This document shows positions 46,346 to 55,677 of a stretch of DNA of 64,000 bases, one piece after another. Where the stretch lies: positions 68,084 to 132,083 of the forward strand of contig JAGXNR010000001.1 of assembly GCA_019894875.1 (NCBI GenBank), written 5' to 3'. This DNA comes from Promethearchaeota archaeon (lineage in GTDB: Archaea > Asgardarchaeota > Lokiarchaeia > Sigynarchaeales > SOKP01). The notes under the pieces were generated by a model, which worked only from the letters and a program-made list of their open reading frames with translations, had not been told where the DNA came from and ran no database searches. Numbering within the stretch: position 1 is the stretch's first letter; every line of letters begins with the position of its first letter. Both the position numbers and the translations under genes were made by a program.

Positions 46346-47659
46346 TTAACCTCCTTTAATTACCTCAGCTGCTCGCGCTGCAGCTCCACTTGCTTCAGCA
46401 ACAGAGCGAGGAATATCCATTGGTTCACGAGCGCAACCACATGTATAAATTCCTTCTATGCTTGTTTCAGCAGGTAAAAATGGATTTGTTTTCACATAGT
46501 CATAATGATTTAATTCAATACCTAAAACATCTGCCAATTTGTTTATCCCTAATGATGGAATAATACAAGTTGCTAACACCACTAAATCTACTTTTAATTG
46601 TTTTATTTCAGATGTTTCATAATCTTCATATGTAATTATAGGATTATCATTCTCATCAACTTCGATATGAGAAATCTTACTTTTAATATATTTAATATTA
46701 TACTCTTCAGCGCCTCTTTTCAGAAATTTCTGAAATCCCTTGCCACCAGCTCTCATATCTATATAAAAGACATAAGATTCTAACTCATTGTCATGTTCAT
46801 ACGCAATCATAGCTTCTTTTGTTGTATACATACAACAGATTGATGAACAATATAATTGTCCTCTTTGAGATCGTGAATCAATACATTGAAGGAAAGCGAT
46901 CTTATGGGGGTGTTTTCCATCAGTCAATCTGCTTAAATGACCTTCTTGAGGTCCTGAAGCGCATATTAATCTCTCAAGTTCCATTGCGGTGACTACATTA
47001 TCATATTTTTGATAGCCATAGATATTTAGAGTATGGATATCTTCTGCTAAATCCAAACCAGTGGCAACAATAATTGCCCCAACATTATCTATGTTAAGCA
47101 CTGAATCTTTTTGAGTGAAATCAATAGCATCGGCACCACAATTTTGATAACATAATCCGCAAATTTCATAATTTAAATAAAGACATTTACTTGGATCAAT
47201 ACGATAAGCAGCAGGGACTGCAGCGGGAAAGGCTATTTGAGCTGCGGCTTGAGTAGTTAAATTGACATCAAAGAAGTTAGTAATTCCCCTAACAGGACAA
47301 ATAGTTCCACAATCTCCACAATTAGTACATACATCTTCTTTAACATATCGAGCATGTTTTAAAACATCAACAGAAAAATTGCCTACACCACCTGAAATTT
47401 TTTGAACTTCAGAGAGTGTGTGTAAAGTGATATTAGAATGCCTGTAACACTCTGAAAGTTTTGGGGCAAGGATACAAATTGAGCAGTCAAGTGTAGGGAA
47501 AGTTTTATCCAATTGAGCCATTCTCCCCCCAATACAGGGTTGTTTCTCGACAAGATGTACCTGTATTCCCATATCCCCTAAATCCAAAGCTGCTTGAATA
47601 CCAGCAATTCCTGCTCCAATAATAACAACTGATTTTGAATTATCTCCCAAATCTTTCAC
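46346..47659 (-). CDS. hdrA: HdrA-like N-terminal module (split form, part 1)
   Basis: 437 residues matching the first half of the fused HdrA: GAGIAGIQAALDLGD, LDCSICILAPKLSECYRH, CTNCGDCGTICP, a second cluster region CLYLNYEICGLCYQNC, CIDSRSQRGQLYCSSICCMY, GIYTCGCAREPMDIPRSVAEASGAA. The second ferredoxin motif differs from the standard CxxCxxC spacing. GTG start directly after the stop of the FrhB-like gene (TAG-GTG). Forms with the next gene a two-chain equivalent of the 1004-residue HdrA. Confidence 0.9.
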   Translation of the reverse strand: MKDLGDNSKSVVIIGAGIAGIQAALDLGDMGIQVHLVEKQPCIGGRMAQLDKTFPTLDCSICILAPKLSECYRHSNITLHTLSEVQKISGGVGNFSVDVLKHARYVKEDVCTNCGDCGTICPVRGITNFFDVNLTTQAAAQIAFPAAVPAAYRIDPSKCLYLNYEICGLCYQNCGADAIDFTQKDSVLNIDNVGAIIVATGLDLAEDIHTLNIYGYQKYDNVVTAMELERLICASGPQEGHLSRLTDGKHPHKIAFLQCIDSRSQRGQLYCSSICCMYTTKEAMIAYEHDNELESYVFYIDMRAGGKGFQKFLKRGAEEYNIKYIKSKISHIEVDENDNPIITYEDYETSEIKQLKVDLVVLATCIIPSLGINKLADVLGIELNHYDYVKTNPFLPAETSIEGIYTCGCAREPMDIPRSVAEASGAAARAAEVIKGG

Positions 47660-48784
47660 CTATTTAGATTTATTAATTTTGTTATTTGTCATTCTTTTGA
47701 ACAAATTAATTTTACTAGCTTTCCACTCATCAATAGTAGATTTCTTCGGACTAAATTTATCTATATACCCCGCAATAAATGCTTTTCTCATTAATTCCTC
47801 GCCTACTTTAGTGCGGATCACTGTCATAGAATTCTGCTGAACAGCCCCAGAACCACCAAAGCTTATATCCGCGAATCTACTAGTAAACTCATCACACTCA
47901 TGGCAATGATTTCTTACAGCATCGTCAAACTTATTAAGTTCAACTTCATAAACTTTATTTTCTTTGTTAGTGATGAAAAAATTCCTCTTAATATTCATTT
48001 TAGCAATATTTGTTGGATCTTCATTTGTTTCCTTTTTTACGAGCTCGAATAATTTCTGATAATCAAAATTTTCCATACAAAACAAGCCAAATACATATTT
48101 AATAACGTGAGCAGGGCTTATGTTTAAAAGTTGCATCTTCCTAACTGCTCTACATTGGCAAGGCGTTCCAACAAAAGCCATGCGAATTTGATTTATATCG
48201 TAAATTTGATGGTGCTTTTCAACAACATCTTCAGCAATATTATAAAAATCCGTTAACGGCAAAATATTTGATGATATGGAATATCGAGTTCCTGAAGATT
48301 TCAAAAGATCTTCTTTGTTATATATTATTTTTGGAATCGGTCGTAATTTCTCGTCATATTCAGATACTATCGCGGCATCAATTTTATTTTTATCAAATAA
48401 ATACGTTAAGAGAGTGGTCACCAATCCTCCATCTTGACCCATTTCCTTTATTTTCTCATCGGTTGTTTTAGCAGCAACCACATCTTGAATATATCCAATC
48501 TCATCTTTAATATGATATTGATCATTTAATTGTTTCATCAAAGGTTCTGTTTGAGGGCAAATATAATAACAAAGACCACATTCCTTACAATTGTCTACAT
48601 TAGCATCTGAAATAAATTGGGGTGTATATCCCTCCATTTTGATAACATCAAATGCTTGTGAACTGCAATAGGCAACACATGCTCCACATGCGCAGCATTT
48701 ATTAGTTTTAATAATCTCTTCTTCAAGGTCTTTGAAGATTTTAACATCTTTTAATAAAGTTTTTTTGGGCGTAGCTTCTGTCAT
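47660..48784 (-). CDS. Coenzyme F420 hydrogenase/dehydrogenase beta-like subunit (FrhB family)
   Basis: Two N-terminal 4Fe-4S motifs, CCACGACVAYC near residue 30 and CKECGLCYYICP near 66, precede the FrhB core: GQDGGLVTTLLTYLF, GTRYSISSNILPL, AFVGTPCQCRAVRKMQ, GLFCMENF and CHECDEFTSRFADISFGGSG. 374 residues. FrhB-family flavoproteins transfer electrons with F420 or ferredoxin and occur in formate dehydrogenases; here it may feed F420H2 or similar to the Hdr complex (inference). Confidence 0.88.
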   Translation of the reverse strand: MTEATPKKTLLKDVKIFKDLEEEIIKTNKCCACGACVAYCSSQAFDVIKMEGYTPQFISDANVDNCKECGLCYYICPQTEPLMKQLNDQYHIKDEIGYIQDVVAAKTTDEKIKEMGQDGGLVTTLLTYLFDKNKIDAAIVSEYDEKLRPIPKIIYNKEDLLKSSGTRYSISSNILPLTDFYNIAEDVVEKHHQIYDINQIRMAFVGTPCQCRAVRKMQLLNISPAHVIKYVFGLFCMENFDYQKLFELVKKETNEDPTNIAKMNIKRNFFITNKENKVYEVELNKFDDAVRNHCHECDEFTSRFADISFGGSGAVQQNSMTVIRTKVGEELMRKAFIAGYIDKFSPKKSTIDEWKASKINLFKRMTNNKINKSK

Positions 48785-48838
48785 ATAATTTCAAATCCTT
48801 TAATTATCCATTATTTGTTTTTTATTTTTAAAAAATTT

Positions 48839-49714
48839 TTAGGGAGTAAAACTTATTGTTTCAAATAATTTACTTGGTTTAATCCTATGAAAATTAAACC
48901 CTAATTCTTCTGGTTTAAATCCTAATGCTAAGGCTACTAATTCTGATAAGTAGAATATAGGAAATTCATAAGTTGAATCATTTTTCTTATTTAATTCTCT
49001 CTGGTTGAATTCATATTGTTGATAACAGGCAGGACACACAACTACAACACAATTAGCTCCTGATTTTTGGATTGCATTAAGTTTCTGATCAATCATTAAG
49101 AGAGATAAATCTTTATCAGATTTGTCAACAGGATTTCCGCAACACTCCATCTTCATATCATATTCAACAGATTCCGCACCAAGTAACCTAACAATTTCAT
49201 CTATAGTTTTTGGTTCAAAAGGATCATCCCAGTTTATAATTTCTGAAGGTCTTATATAATGACATCCATAATGTACGGCAACCTTGAAACCTTCTAATGG
49301 TTTTTCTACATAAGCTTTTACTTTATCTTTATTTTCATAAAGCACTTGAGCAAAATGTTTTACTTCCACATTACCATCATAAGATTTCCCTACTTTCTTT
49401 AAAACTTTATTAATCTCTTCTTTAGTGTGAGGATCTTTATTAATGGCATAATTGACTCCTTTTAATGTTTCTACACAGCCAGAACAAAAGGACATTACAC
49501 CGCCATTTTTATTACATAAACTCAGATTCCTTGCTCCTAAAACTAACCAAGATTTGTGATCAATGAGCTCTATTCCTGTTGGATCAGGACAGCAACTAAA
49601 TCCATCAACATCGTTTAGTTTAATACCTAACTTTTCAAACACTTTTCTTGAAGAAGTTTCTAAATAAGGTAATCTCGCTGGAATCACGCAGCCAAGAAAA
49701 ATATCATAACTCAT
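48839..49714 (-). CDS. hdrB: Heterodisulfide reductase subunit B
   Basis: Two CCG domains: C9 and SCCPDP (near 41) with CSGC (near 77), then CHYIRPSE (near 150), ECCGNPVDK (near 190) and VCPACYQQY (near 226). These bind the paired non-cubane 4Fe-4S clusters that reduce a disulfide. 291 residues, normal. It starts 3 bases after hdrC with GGAGAG in the hdrC end as ribosome site. Whether the natural substrate is CoM-S-S-CoB is unknown; no methanogenesis gene is in the window. Confidence 0.92.
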   Translation of the reverse strand: MSYDIFLGCVIPARLPYLETSSRKVFEKLGIKLNDVDGFSCCPDPTGIELIDHKSWLVLGARNLSLCNKNGGVMSFCSGCVETLKGVNYAINKDPHTKEEINKVLKKVGKSYDGNVEVKHFAQVLYENKDKVKAYVEKPLEGFKVAVHYGCHYIRPSEIINWDDPFEPKTIDEIVRLLGAESVEYDMKMECCGNPVDKSDKDLSLLMIDQKLNAIQKSGANCVVVVCPACYQQYEFNQRELNKKNDSTYEFPIFYLSELVALALGFKPEELGFNFHRIKPSKLFETISFTP

Positions 49715-49717
49715 TTC

Positions 49718-50215
49718 TTATGCACTCTCCTTTGGGATGTGTTTTTCAAAATTAGTTTCAATTAAGATTTTCTTAATTTCGTCGATAGGAGCAGTTTTGA
49801 CTACAGGAAGTCCTAATTTTTCTCGACGGGTTAAGATCGCTTTAGAATAAGGAATTGCAATCCCATTATCTAACACTGATCTACCCTGGGCAATAAAAGC
49901 ATCAGGAACCTTTCCGCTTTCAAAACATAAGTTTTTGATTAACGTGAAAATTTCTGTGAGTTCAACTTTTTGTGGACATAATTCTACACATTTCTGACAA
50001 GTTGAACATAACCATGGATTTGGTTCTTGTTTTTCAACCAATTTATCGTGCAGGCCTAAAATTGCTTCTTCAATTATTTTTCTAGGATTGTATTCACCCT
50101 TCGTTAATAAAGCAACTGGACAGCCACCAGAACAGGTAGAACACTGGTAACAGTACGATAGAGAAGCATTGTGCTTCAACACTTCATTCCTAAACTTAAA
50201 ATTAATTGTACTCAT
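49718..50215 (-). CDS. hdrC: Heterodisulfide reductase subunit C
   Basis: Two 4Fe-4S motifs, CYQCSTCSGGCP and CSTCQKCVELCP, in a 165-residue protein, as in HdrC. The ATG at 50215 (MSTINFKFRN) is preferred to a TTG-started extension to 50266 because HdrC normally begins just before the first cluster. First gene of an eleven-gene minus-strand operon that ends at 37483. Confidence 0.92.
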   Translation of the reverse strand: MSTINFKFRNEVLKHNASLSYCYQCSTCSGGCPVALLTKGEYNPRKIIEEAILGLHDKLVEKQEPNPWLCSTCQKCVELCPQKVELTEIFTLIKNLCFESGKVPDAFIAQGRSVLDNGIAIPYSKAILTRREKLGLPVVKTAPIDEIKKILIETNFEKHIPKESA

Positions 50216-50912
50216 CTTGACAAAAATATCAATAATTTTAATTAATAACTGTAATTGGTTATGCAAATTTTAGAAATGTTAAAAAACTTATTAGAAAATA
50301 CCTAAACCAAAATCTCGTCAGAAGATTATATTTTATCAGTGAGATTTTTGTGTTTGAATTGGGTATATCTTTTCTCTGGAACTGATTGATTTTGATAACA
50401 GTTTGCATTATTTAATGTGTTTTTTCGTAAATTTTGATTTACAATAATTACATCCTTTTATAATTTGATATTAACTATATTTCTGCGATAAATTATTCTA
50501 TATATCTATTTTTAATTTAATAGGGTCTAATAAAATTATATTTAGAACTATAAATTATATCAGACGAATCAACTTTAAGCTTGGCTCGTTCTAATGAGAT
50601 AATATTTTCAAAGTATTTAGGATTAAGATTTTTGTATAGTTTGTAAAGTTTATATTGTTTTTGAGCTTCTTCAATGTTTTTTTGTCTTTGTATGGAACTT
50701 GGTTTCAATATAATAATAAATAGTGCTGACAATTCAATTGGGTTATCTTCCTTCACTACTTTTCCTCCCATTTTCCTGCTTACATTCATAATCAATAATT
50801 TAATTTTAATTGGGTTCTATGATATAAATATATAAATTCATGTATAAATCGATGGTATAAAATATATATACACCTTCAAAAAGTATAAATTATACTAATT
50901 TATATTATAGTT
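50216..50912. promoter_or_regulatory. Divergent region between the Hdr operon and the PhoU-like gene
   Basis: About 700 AT-rich bases that must hold the Hdr operon promoter and the promoter of the gene at 50913. A palindrome, GTATAA-A-TTATAC at 50883-50895, overlaps a TATA-like box about 25 bases before the ATG at 50913, suggesting a leaderless transcript with an operator over the promoter. The only other content is one doubtful 92-codon frame. Confidence 0.4.
50517..50795 (-). CDS. Doubtful 92-aa protein
   Basis: ATG-started frame ending in a basic, Tyr-rich region (QKQYKLYKLYKNLNPKYFENI). The composition is plausible for a coding gene but no family is recognised, and the region is AT-rich. 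It could be a small regulator gene or chance. Confidence 0.3.
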   Translation of the reverse strand: MIMNVSRKMGGKVVKEDNPIELSALFIIILKPSSIQRQKNIEEAQKQYKLYKLYKNLNPKYFENIISLERAKLKVDSSDIIYSSKYNFIRPY

Positions 50913-51803
50913 ATGGGAAGAATTTATCGAAAATTGCAAAAAATCGGGGGTTCATTAGTAATCAGCCTGCCTAAAGAATGGACTGTAAATAAAAAACTAA
51001 AAGCAGGCTCATCAATTGGCATTGAAGTTCGAAATGATGGGACCTTATCAATAATGCCAACAATGGAACCTGAAGACGAGATTATAGAGGATGAGATTGT
51101 TTTAGAAGCAAACGAGAATGTAATCTGGGAATTATTAAAGAAGAGTTTTGCAGGTGAAACAAAGATAACCATATTATCTGAATCAGAAATTAGTAAAATT
51201 TTAAGAAAAAGTATTAGACAATATGTTAGTAGACTCCCTAACACGGAGATTATCGAAGAGACTAGCCAAAAAATGATTGTTCAAAATTTTGGATATAAAG
51301 AAATTCCCACTAAAAAGTTAATCCAGCGTTTATTATATTTAGTAGCAAATATGTTTGAGGATTTAGAACAGAAATCATTCGATGATTTAGATGATAATTT
51401 TGAGCAACTAAGAAAATTTTATTTTATATTAGTCATTCATATTAGAACTTATCTTAGAACTGGAATATATATCTCGTCTACTAGTGAATTTACTCCTCTT
51501 AAAGCAATGGATTACCGTATGTTTTCTGAAAAAATAGTTGAGCTAGCTGAAATTTTGAAAGACCTCCGTTCAATCGAGAATGTGCTAGACTATTACAAAG
51601 ATATTCAACAATATTTCAATGAAGTTATGAATGCTTTTTTACAAAAAGATGATAAATTAGCTTTTAAAGTGTGGATGGATAAAGATAAGCTCTTTAAGAA
51701 AGCAGATGAATTACTAAATAATGAAGATTATGAGGATAAAGAGAACGTTAAGAAACTCATGAAAATCGCCCAAAAGATCAAAGACATGTCGGCGCTTATT
51801 TGA
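50913..51803 (+). CDS. AbrB-PhoU-type phosphate uptake regulator-like protein
   Basis: Residues 1-45 form a SpoVT/AbrB swapped-hairpin DNA-binding domain (RKLQKIGGSLVISLPKEWTVNKKLKAGSSIGIEV). The rest is helical and fits the archaeal PhoU-like architecture, with a pair of helical bundles (RRLLYLVANMFEDLEQ-like segment near 143, and MDYRMFSEKIVELAEIL near 198). 296 residues. May repress its own promoter through the palindrome just upstream. No phosphate transporter lies beside it. Confidence 0.82.
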   Translation: MGRIYRKLQKIGGSLVISLPKEWTVNKKLKAGSSIGIEVRNDGTLSIMPTMEPEDEIIEDEIVLEANENVIWELLKKSFAGETKITILSESEISKILRKSIRQYVSRLPNTEIIEETSQKMIVQNFGYKEIPTKKLIQRLLYLVANMFEDLEQKSFDDLDDNFEQLRKFYFILVIHIRTYLRTGIYISSTSEFTPLKAMDYRMFSEKIVELAEILKDLRSIENVLDYYKDIQQYFNEVMNAFLQKDDKLAFKVWMDKDKLFKKADELLNNEDYEDKENVKKLMKIAQKIKDMSALI

Positions 51804-52009
51804 TTTAACATTAAACTTTAATAACTAAATCCAGCATAGCGACAGCAATTGCGTAGAAGGTCTAATTTATTGCCTTAAAATTGCCATGATGATTAATTTT
51901 CTTAATAACTATGATTGAATTTAATAATTTGTATGGTTAATCTGAATAATTGTGTTCAATTTTCCATAGTTAGCGATCAAATTTAAATATTATCGATTTT
52001 AATACTATT

Positions 52010-52297
52010 ATGATGTGTAAGAACTGTAATTGCGACTTTTTCGATAGATGTTCTATTGTTGGGTATATGCCAGTTGGTTTTTGTTGTGAAAACTGTTTTC
52101 TCTATGATGAATATACTACTTGTTTAAAATCAAAACCCAGCAGTAGAGTGGATGTCGAAGAAATGGCTGGAAACTTAGGAGAAATAAAATTAATTAGTGC
52201 TTCAATTGAGGGTGAGCTTTTAAAAGTTATAATTGAACACGTGGATGAAAAGAAAAAAACTTTATTTATTGATCTCAAGAAATATTTACAATCTTGA
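52010..52297 (+). CDS. Small cysteine-rich protein
   Basis: 95 residues. Seven Cys in the first 44 residues (CKNCNCDFFDRC, then FCCENCFLYDEYTTC) suggest a metal-binding knuckle; the remainder is a small alpha/beta tail (GEIKLISASIEGELLKVIIEHVD). No family recognised. Lies between the PhoU-like and Lrp-like regulator genes on the same strand. Confidence 0.7.
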   Translation: MMCKNCNCDFFDRCSIVGYMPVGFCCENCFLYDEYTTCLKSKPSSRVDVEEMAGNLGEIKLISASIEGELLKVIIEHVDEKKKTLFIDLKKYLQS

Positions 52298-52471
52298 TTG
52301 TGTTCTTTTTTCACCTTAGGTATGAAGACTAAAGTGACATCAATAGATTTTCACAGAATTGCAGAAAAACTTACATATTTCGACGAAAAAGAAATAATTT
52401 AATAAACAATTTATCACAATTTATAACTAATTTATATGGTTTAAGATAAAATTTTTTAGATTTGTGATAAC

Positions 52472-52903
52472 TTGCCAAAAAAATTAGATTTAATCGATCT
52501 TAAAATTATAGAAGAATTGAAAAACAACAGTAGAATATCCTTCAATGAAATCAGCCAGAAGATAGAAAAAACTGAAGCTACTGTAAGAAGACGTGTTAAG
52601 AGACTTATAGATGAGGAAGTTATTACGCGTTTCACAATCGAATATGATATAGATACAAAACAAAATATCAGTGCAACAATAAAAGCGGTTCCAGATTTTA
52701 AAGAAATTAAGCGAATTCTAAAGGATTTGAGATCTATTGAAGAAATAAAGAATATTTGGCGTTTATCCGGTGATTGTGGATTGTTAATGAAAGTTGATAT
52801 CCCTTCAATAGATAAATTTAATCCTCTTATCGAAGAAAAAATCTCACGAATAGAAGGGATAAAAATTATTGAAACTTGTTTTATAACTGATATTATCAAG
52901 TAA
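52472..52903 (+). CDS. Lrp/AsnC-family transcriptional regulator
   Basis: TTG start. N-terminal helix-turn-helix LDLIDLKIIEELKNNSRISFNEISQKIEKTEATVRRRVKRLIDEEVI (residues 4-50), then a RAM/AsnC-type ligand-binding domain with WRLSGDCGLLMKVDIPSIDKFN. 143 residues, standard length. Followed 71 bases later by a small GTPase gene. Confidence 0.92.
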   Translation: MPKKLDLIDLKIIEELKNNSRISFNEISQKIEKTEATVRRRVKRLIDEEVITRFTIEYDIDTKQNISATIKAVPDFKEIKRILKDLRSIEEIKNIWRLSGDCGLLMKVDIPSIDKFNPLIEEKISRIEGIKIIETCFITDIIK

Positions 52904-52974
52904 TAACAAATATATTTGCTTGATTTAAAAATCATCATTTATATATAATATTTAATTGTGTAATTGAAAATTAG

Positions 52975-53514
52975 GTGTTGGAAATCGAACAGAAAATTGC
53001 TTTTAAGGTTTGCGTCTTCGGTGATGGTGGAGTAGGAAAAACAACATTGATCAGGAGATTTTCCACCGGAATATTCGAGGAGGATATTAAAATGACAATC
53101 GGTGCGGATTTCAGTGTTAAAAATGTAGAGCTAGATGGTAAAAACATAACACTTCGAATCTGGGATTTTGCTGGAGAAGACCGTTTCCGAGTTCTATTAC
53201 CCGCTTTTGCAAAAGGGGCTGATGGGGGGATATTTATGTATGATACAACCCGATTTTCTAGCCTTGGTCAAATTAGAGATTGGTTATCAATTTTTGAATA
53301 TTTTATCTCAGATGACGAAGTTAAAATCCCAATAATTATGGTCGGAAGTAAAATAGATCTTGAGGAAAAAAGATCTGTACCCTCTGAAGAAGCTGAGGAC
53401 TTGTCTAGGACATTTGATTTAAAAGGATATTTTGAATGTTCCTCTAAAACAGGAGATAAGGTAGAGGAAATTTTCAAATTTATAGCGAAAAAAATGGTCG
53501 AAGGAAAGGGATAA
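52975..53514 (+). CDS. Rab/Ras-like small GTPase
   Basis: GTG start. G1 GDGGVGKT at 16-23, switch I Thr41, G3 WDFAGE at 63-68, G4 SKID at 125-128 (NKxD in most), G5 SSK at 156-158. 179 residues ending KKMVEGKG, with no C-terminal Cys for prenylation. The Gln of the eukaryotic WDTAGQ motif is Glu here, as in the GTPase at 18829. Probable switch protein; partners unknown, though a roadblock protein is encoded at 7893. Confidence 0.93.
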   Translation: MLEIEQKIAFKVCVFGDGGVGKTTLIRRFSTGIFEEDIKMTIGADFSVKNVELDGKNITLRIWDFAGEDRFRVLLPAFAKGADGGIFMYDTTRFSSLGQIRDWLSIFEYFISDDEVKIPIIMVGSKIDLEEKRSVPSEEAEDLSRTFDLKGYFECSSKTGDKVEEIFKFIAKKMVEGKG

Positions 53515-53718
53515 AAGAAGTTTCCATCTTACAATCTTTTTCACTTTAATTTCTATTTGTAATATCAAAAAAAAATTTGACTTTCAAATTCATTAATATC
53601 TCTCTTTAGAAGGATATTACTATTTCATTATTACCATCATAAACACTCATAAAAATAATGATAAGCTTTTTCTTAGAACTTGGTTTTAAAATTATAGATT
53701 AATCTTATTAATGTTAAC

Positions 53719-55677
53719 TTGGGTAATAGCATGATTAAAGATACTCGTTTTACACAATCTGAAGGAAAAGTTTTAATGCTTGGAAATGAAGCTCTTGTAA
53801 GAGGGTGTCTAGAAGCGGGTGTTTCATATGTTTCTCAATATCCAGGAACTCCAACCAGTGATATTGGTGAATATTTTCATCAGGTAATTAGAGATTTTCC
53901 CGAATATCGCGAATTTTTAGTACATCATTGGGCAGTTAATGAGGCAGTTGCAACTTCCGCTTGTGCAGGAGCAGCTTGGACGGGTTGCAGATCTTTTAAT
54001 CCTATGAAACATGTAGGATTGAATGTTGCAAGTGATGCATTGAGTGTAATTGCCTTAAATGGACCGAATCCTGGAGGTATGGTAGTTTCTGTTGGTTCTG
54101 ATCCTGGTTCTTTAGGCTCACATCAAGAACAGAATGAACGCTTTTATGCGTGGATGCTTCACCTTCCTACTATAGAACCTCACACGCCTCAGGAATGTAA
54201 AGATTGGGTTAAGCTTGCTTTTGATCTTTCAGAAAAATATGATTTAGTAATGAATGTCCGTACTTCAACTAGAAGCGCTCATTCAAGAGGTTATGTTAAT
54301 TTAGGGCCTCTAGTACCAGGGAAAAAAAGTGGTGAATTTATCAGAAATATTCCTAAATTTAATTCATTACCCCCTCATGCAATTAACAATCATATCAGAT
54401 TGTATGAAAGAATAGAAAAACTTAGAGAGACTTTACCAAAATTAAGTCTTGATAAGATAATTCCTGGTGAAAACAAAATTGGAGTAATCACAAGTGGGAT
54501 GCCATTTGGATATACTATGGAAGCCCTAAATCAGTTAGAGTTAAATGATGTTCCAGTGCTAAAGCTTGGAATGATTTATCCTTTGAATTATGAGCAGATT
54601 TCTGATTATATCCAAAATTTAGAAAAAGTTATTATAATTGAAGAATTAGAGCCATTTTTAGAAGTTAAAATTGCTGAAATTGCTCATATTCAGGGAATTG
54701 ATGTTGAGATTTTGGGACAAAAGTTTTTTCCTAAATACAATGAATTTTCTACAGGATTAGTTGCTACATCTTTAGCGCAAATATTTGGTAAAAAGCCGAA
54801 TGAGCAAATGACTAAAGCTGTTGATTATTTCAATTCATATAAGGAGATTATTCCTAGTCGATTTCCAACTTTTTGCGCAGGATGCCCAGAAAGAGCTACA
54901 TTATATTCAATTTTAAAAGCTACAAATAACTTGGCAAATACCGTAATCAGCGGTGATATTGGCTGCTACGTAATGTCTTTTTTTCCACCTCAGCAATGCT
55001 CGGATTTAGTAATATGTATGTCTGGGGGATTAAGTGCTGCTATTGGGATGTCTACGAAAACAGATCAAAATGTAATCGCTTTTATAGGTGATTCTACGTT
55101 CTTTCACACAGGTATGGCACCCTTAGCTGAAGCAGTAGGTTACAACTCAAATTTATTACTTGTGATATTTGAAAACTCATGGACCGCAATGACAGGGCAT
55201 CAAGACGATGTTCTTCGATTTTTAATAAACCGAGGTTTCTCAATTGAAAAGATTTGTAAAGCTATTGGGGTACCTTGGCTTAAAGTTGAAGATTCATATA
55301 ATCCTAAAATGTTAACTCATACAATAGAAGAAGCACTAGAAACTGAAGGATTAAAGGTAATAATCGTAAAAAGAGAATGCGGATTGAAAGCTCATAGATG
55401 GAGAATGTCTCAGATTAATGCTCTTAAAGAAGAAGGAGAAAAAGTTCAAGACATTTCCTATATGATTCACGGTTGTCAATTATGTGGAGAATGTAGTAAT
55501 ATATTTAGTTGTCCTGCTATCAGAAAAACAAAAATAGAAGATGGTTTGGATACAATGCAAATAGATCAAGATCGATGCATAAAATGTGGTGTTTGTTATT
55601 TGATTTGTCCAAATAAAGCTATACGTAAATCAATTATTAATGCTCTAGATGTCGAGGTACCATTTCGTGAAATTTAA
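53719..55677 (+). CDS. iorA: Indolepyruvate ferredoxin oxidoreductase, alpha subunit
   Basis: TTG start at 53719, or the ATG at 53731. Pyruvate:ferredoxin-oxidoreductase-type fold: N-terminal YPGTPTSDIGEYF, a central segment with CAGCPERATLYSILK, the thiamine-diphosphate motif IGDSTFFHTGMAPLAEAVGYN...IFENSWTAMTG, and C-terminal ferredoxin motifs CQLCGECSNIFSC and CIKCGVCYLICP. 652 residues. Oxidises aryl-pyruvates from aromatic amino acids to acyl-CoA, reducing ferredoxin. Overlaps iorB by 29 bases. Confidence 0.94.
   Translation: MGNSMIKDTRFTQSEGKVLMLGNEALVRGCLEAGVSYVSQYPGTPTSDIGEYFHQVIRDFPEYREFLVHHWAVNEAVATSACAGAAWTGCRSFNPMKHVGLNVASDALSVIALNGPNPGGMVVSVGSDPGSLGSHQEQNERFYAWMLHLPTIEPHTPQECKDWVKLAFDLSEKYDLVMNVRTSTRSAHSRGYVNLGPLVPGKKSGEFIRNIPKFNSLPPHAINNHIRLYERIEKLRETLPKLSLDKIIPGENKIGVITSGMPFGYTMEALNQLELNDVPVLKLGMIYPLNYEQISDYIQNLEKVIIIEELEPFLEVKIAEIAHIQGIDVEILGQKFFPKYNEFSTGLVATSLAQIFGKKPNEQMTKAVDYFNSYKEIIPSRFPTFCAGCPERATLYSILKATNNLANTVISGDIGCYVMSFFPPQQCSDLVICMSGGLSAAIGMSTKTDQNVIAFIGDSTFFHTGMAPLAEAVGYNSNLLLVIFENSWTAMTGHQDDVLRFLINRGFSIEKICKAIGVPWLKVEDSYNPKMLTHTIEEALETEGLKVIIVKRECGLKAHRWRMSQINALKEEGEKVQDISYMIHGCQLCGECSNIFSCPAIRKTKIEDGLDTMQIDQDRCIKCGVCYLICPNKAIRKSIINALDVEVPFREI

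Noticed and set aside
44659..47659. HdrA split into two genes, possibly by a frameshift or a selenocysteine TGA
   Set aside because: The first part ends in TAA, has its own normal end, and the second part has a GGAGGT ribosome site and normal start, so these are two genuine genes.
51886..51945. C-box-like ATGATGA and D-box-like CTGA 50 bases apart, as in a C/D guide RNA
   Set aside because: No clear internal C'/D' pair or terminal stem; such motifs occur by chance in AT-rich DNA.
52975..53514. C-terminal prenylation signal on the small GTPase
   Set aside because: The protein ends KKMVEGKG without any cysteine.
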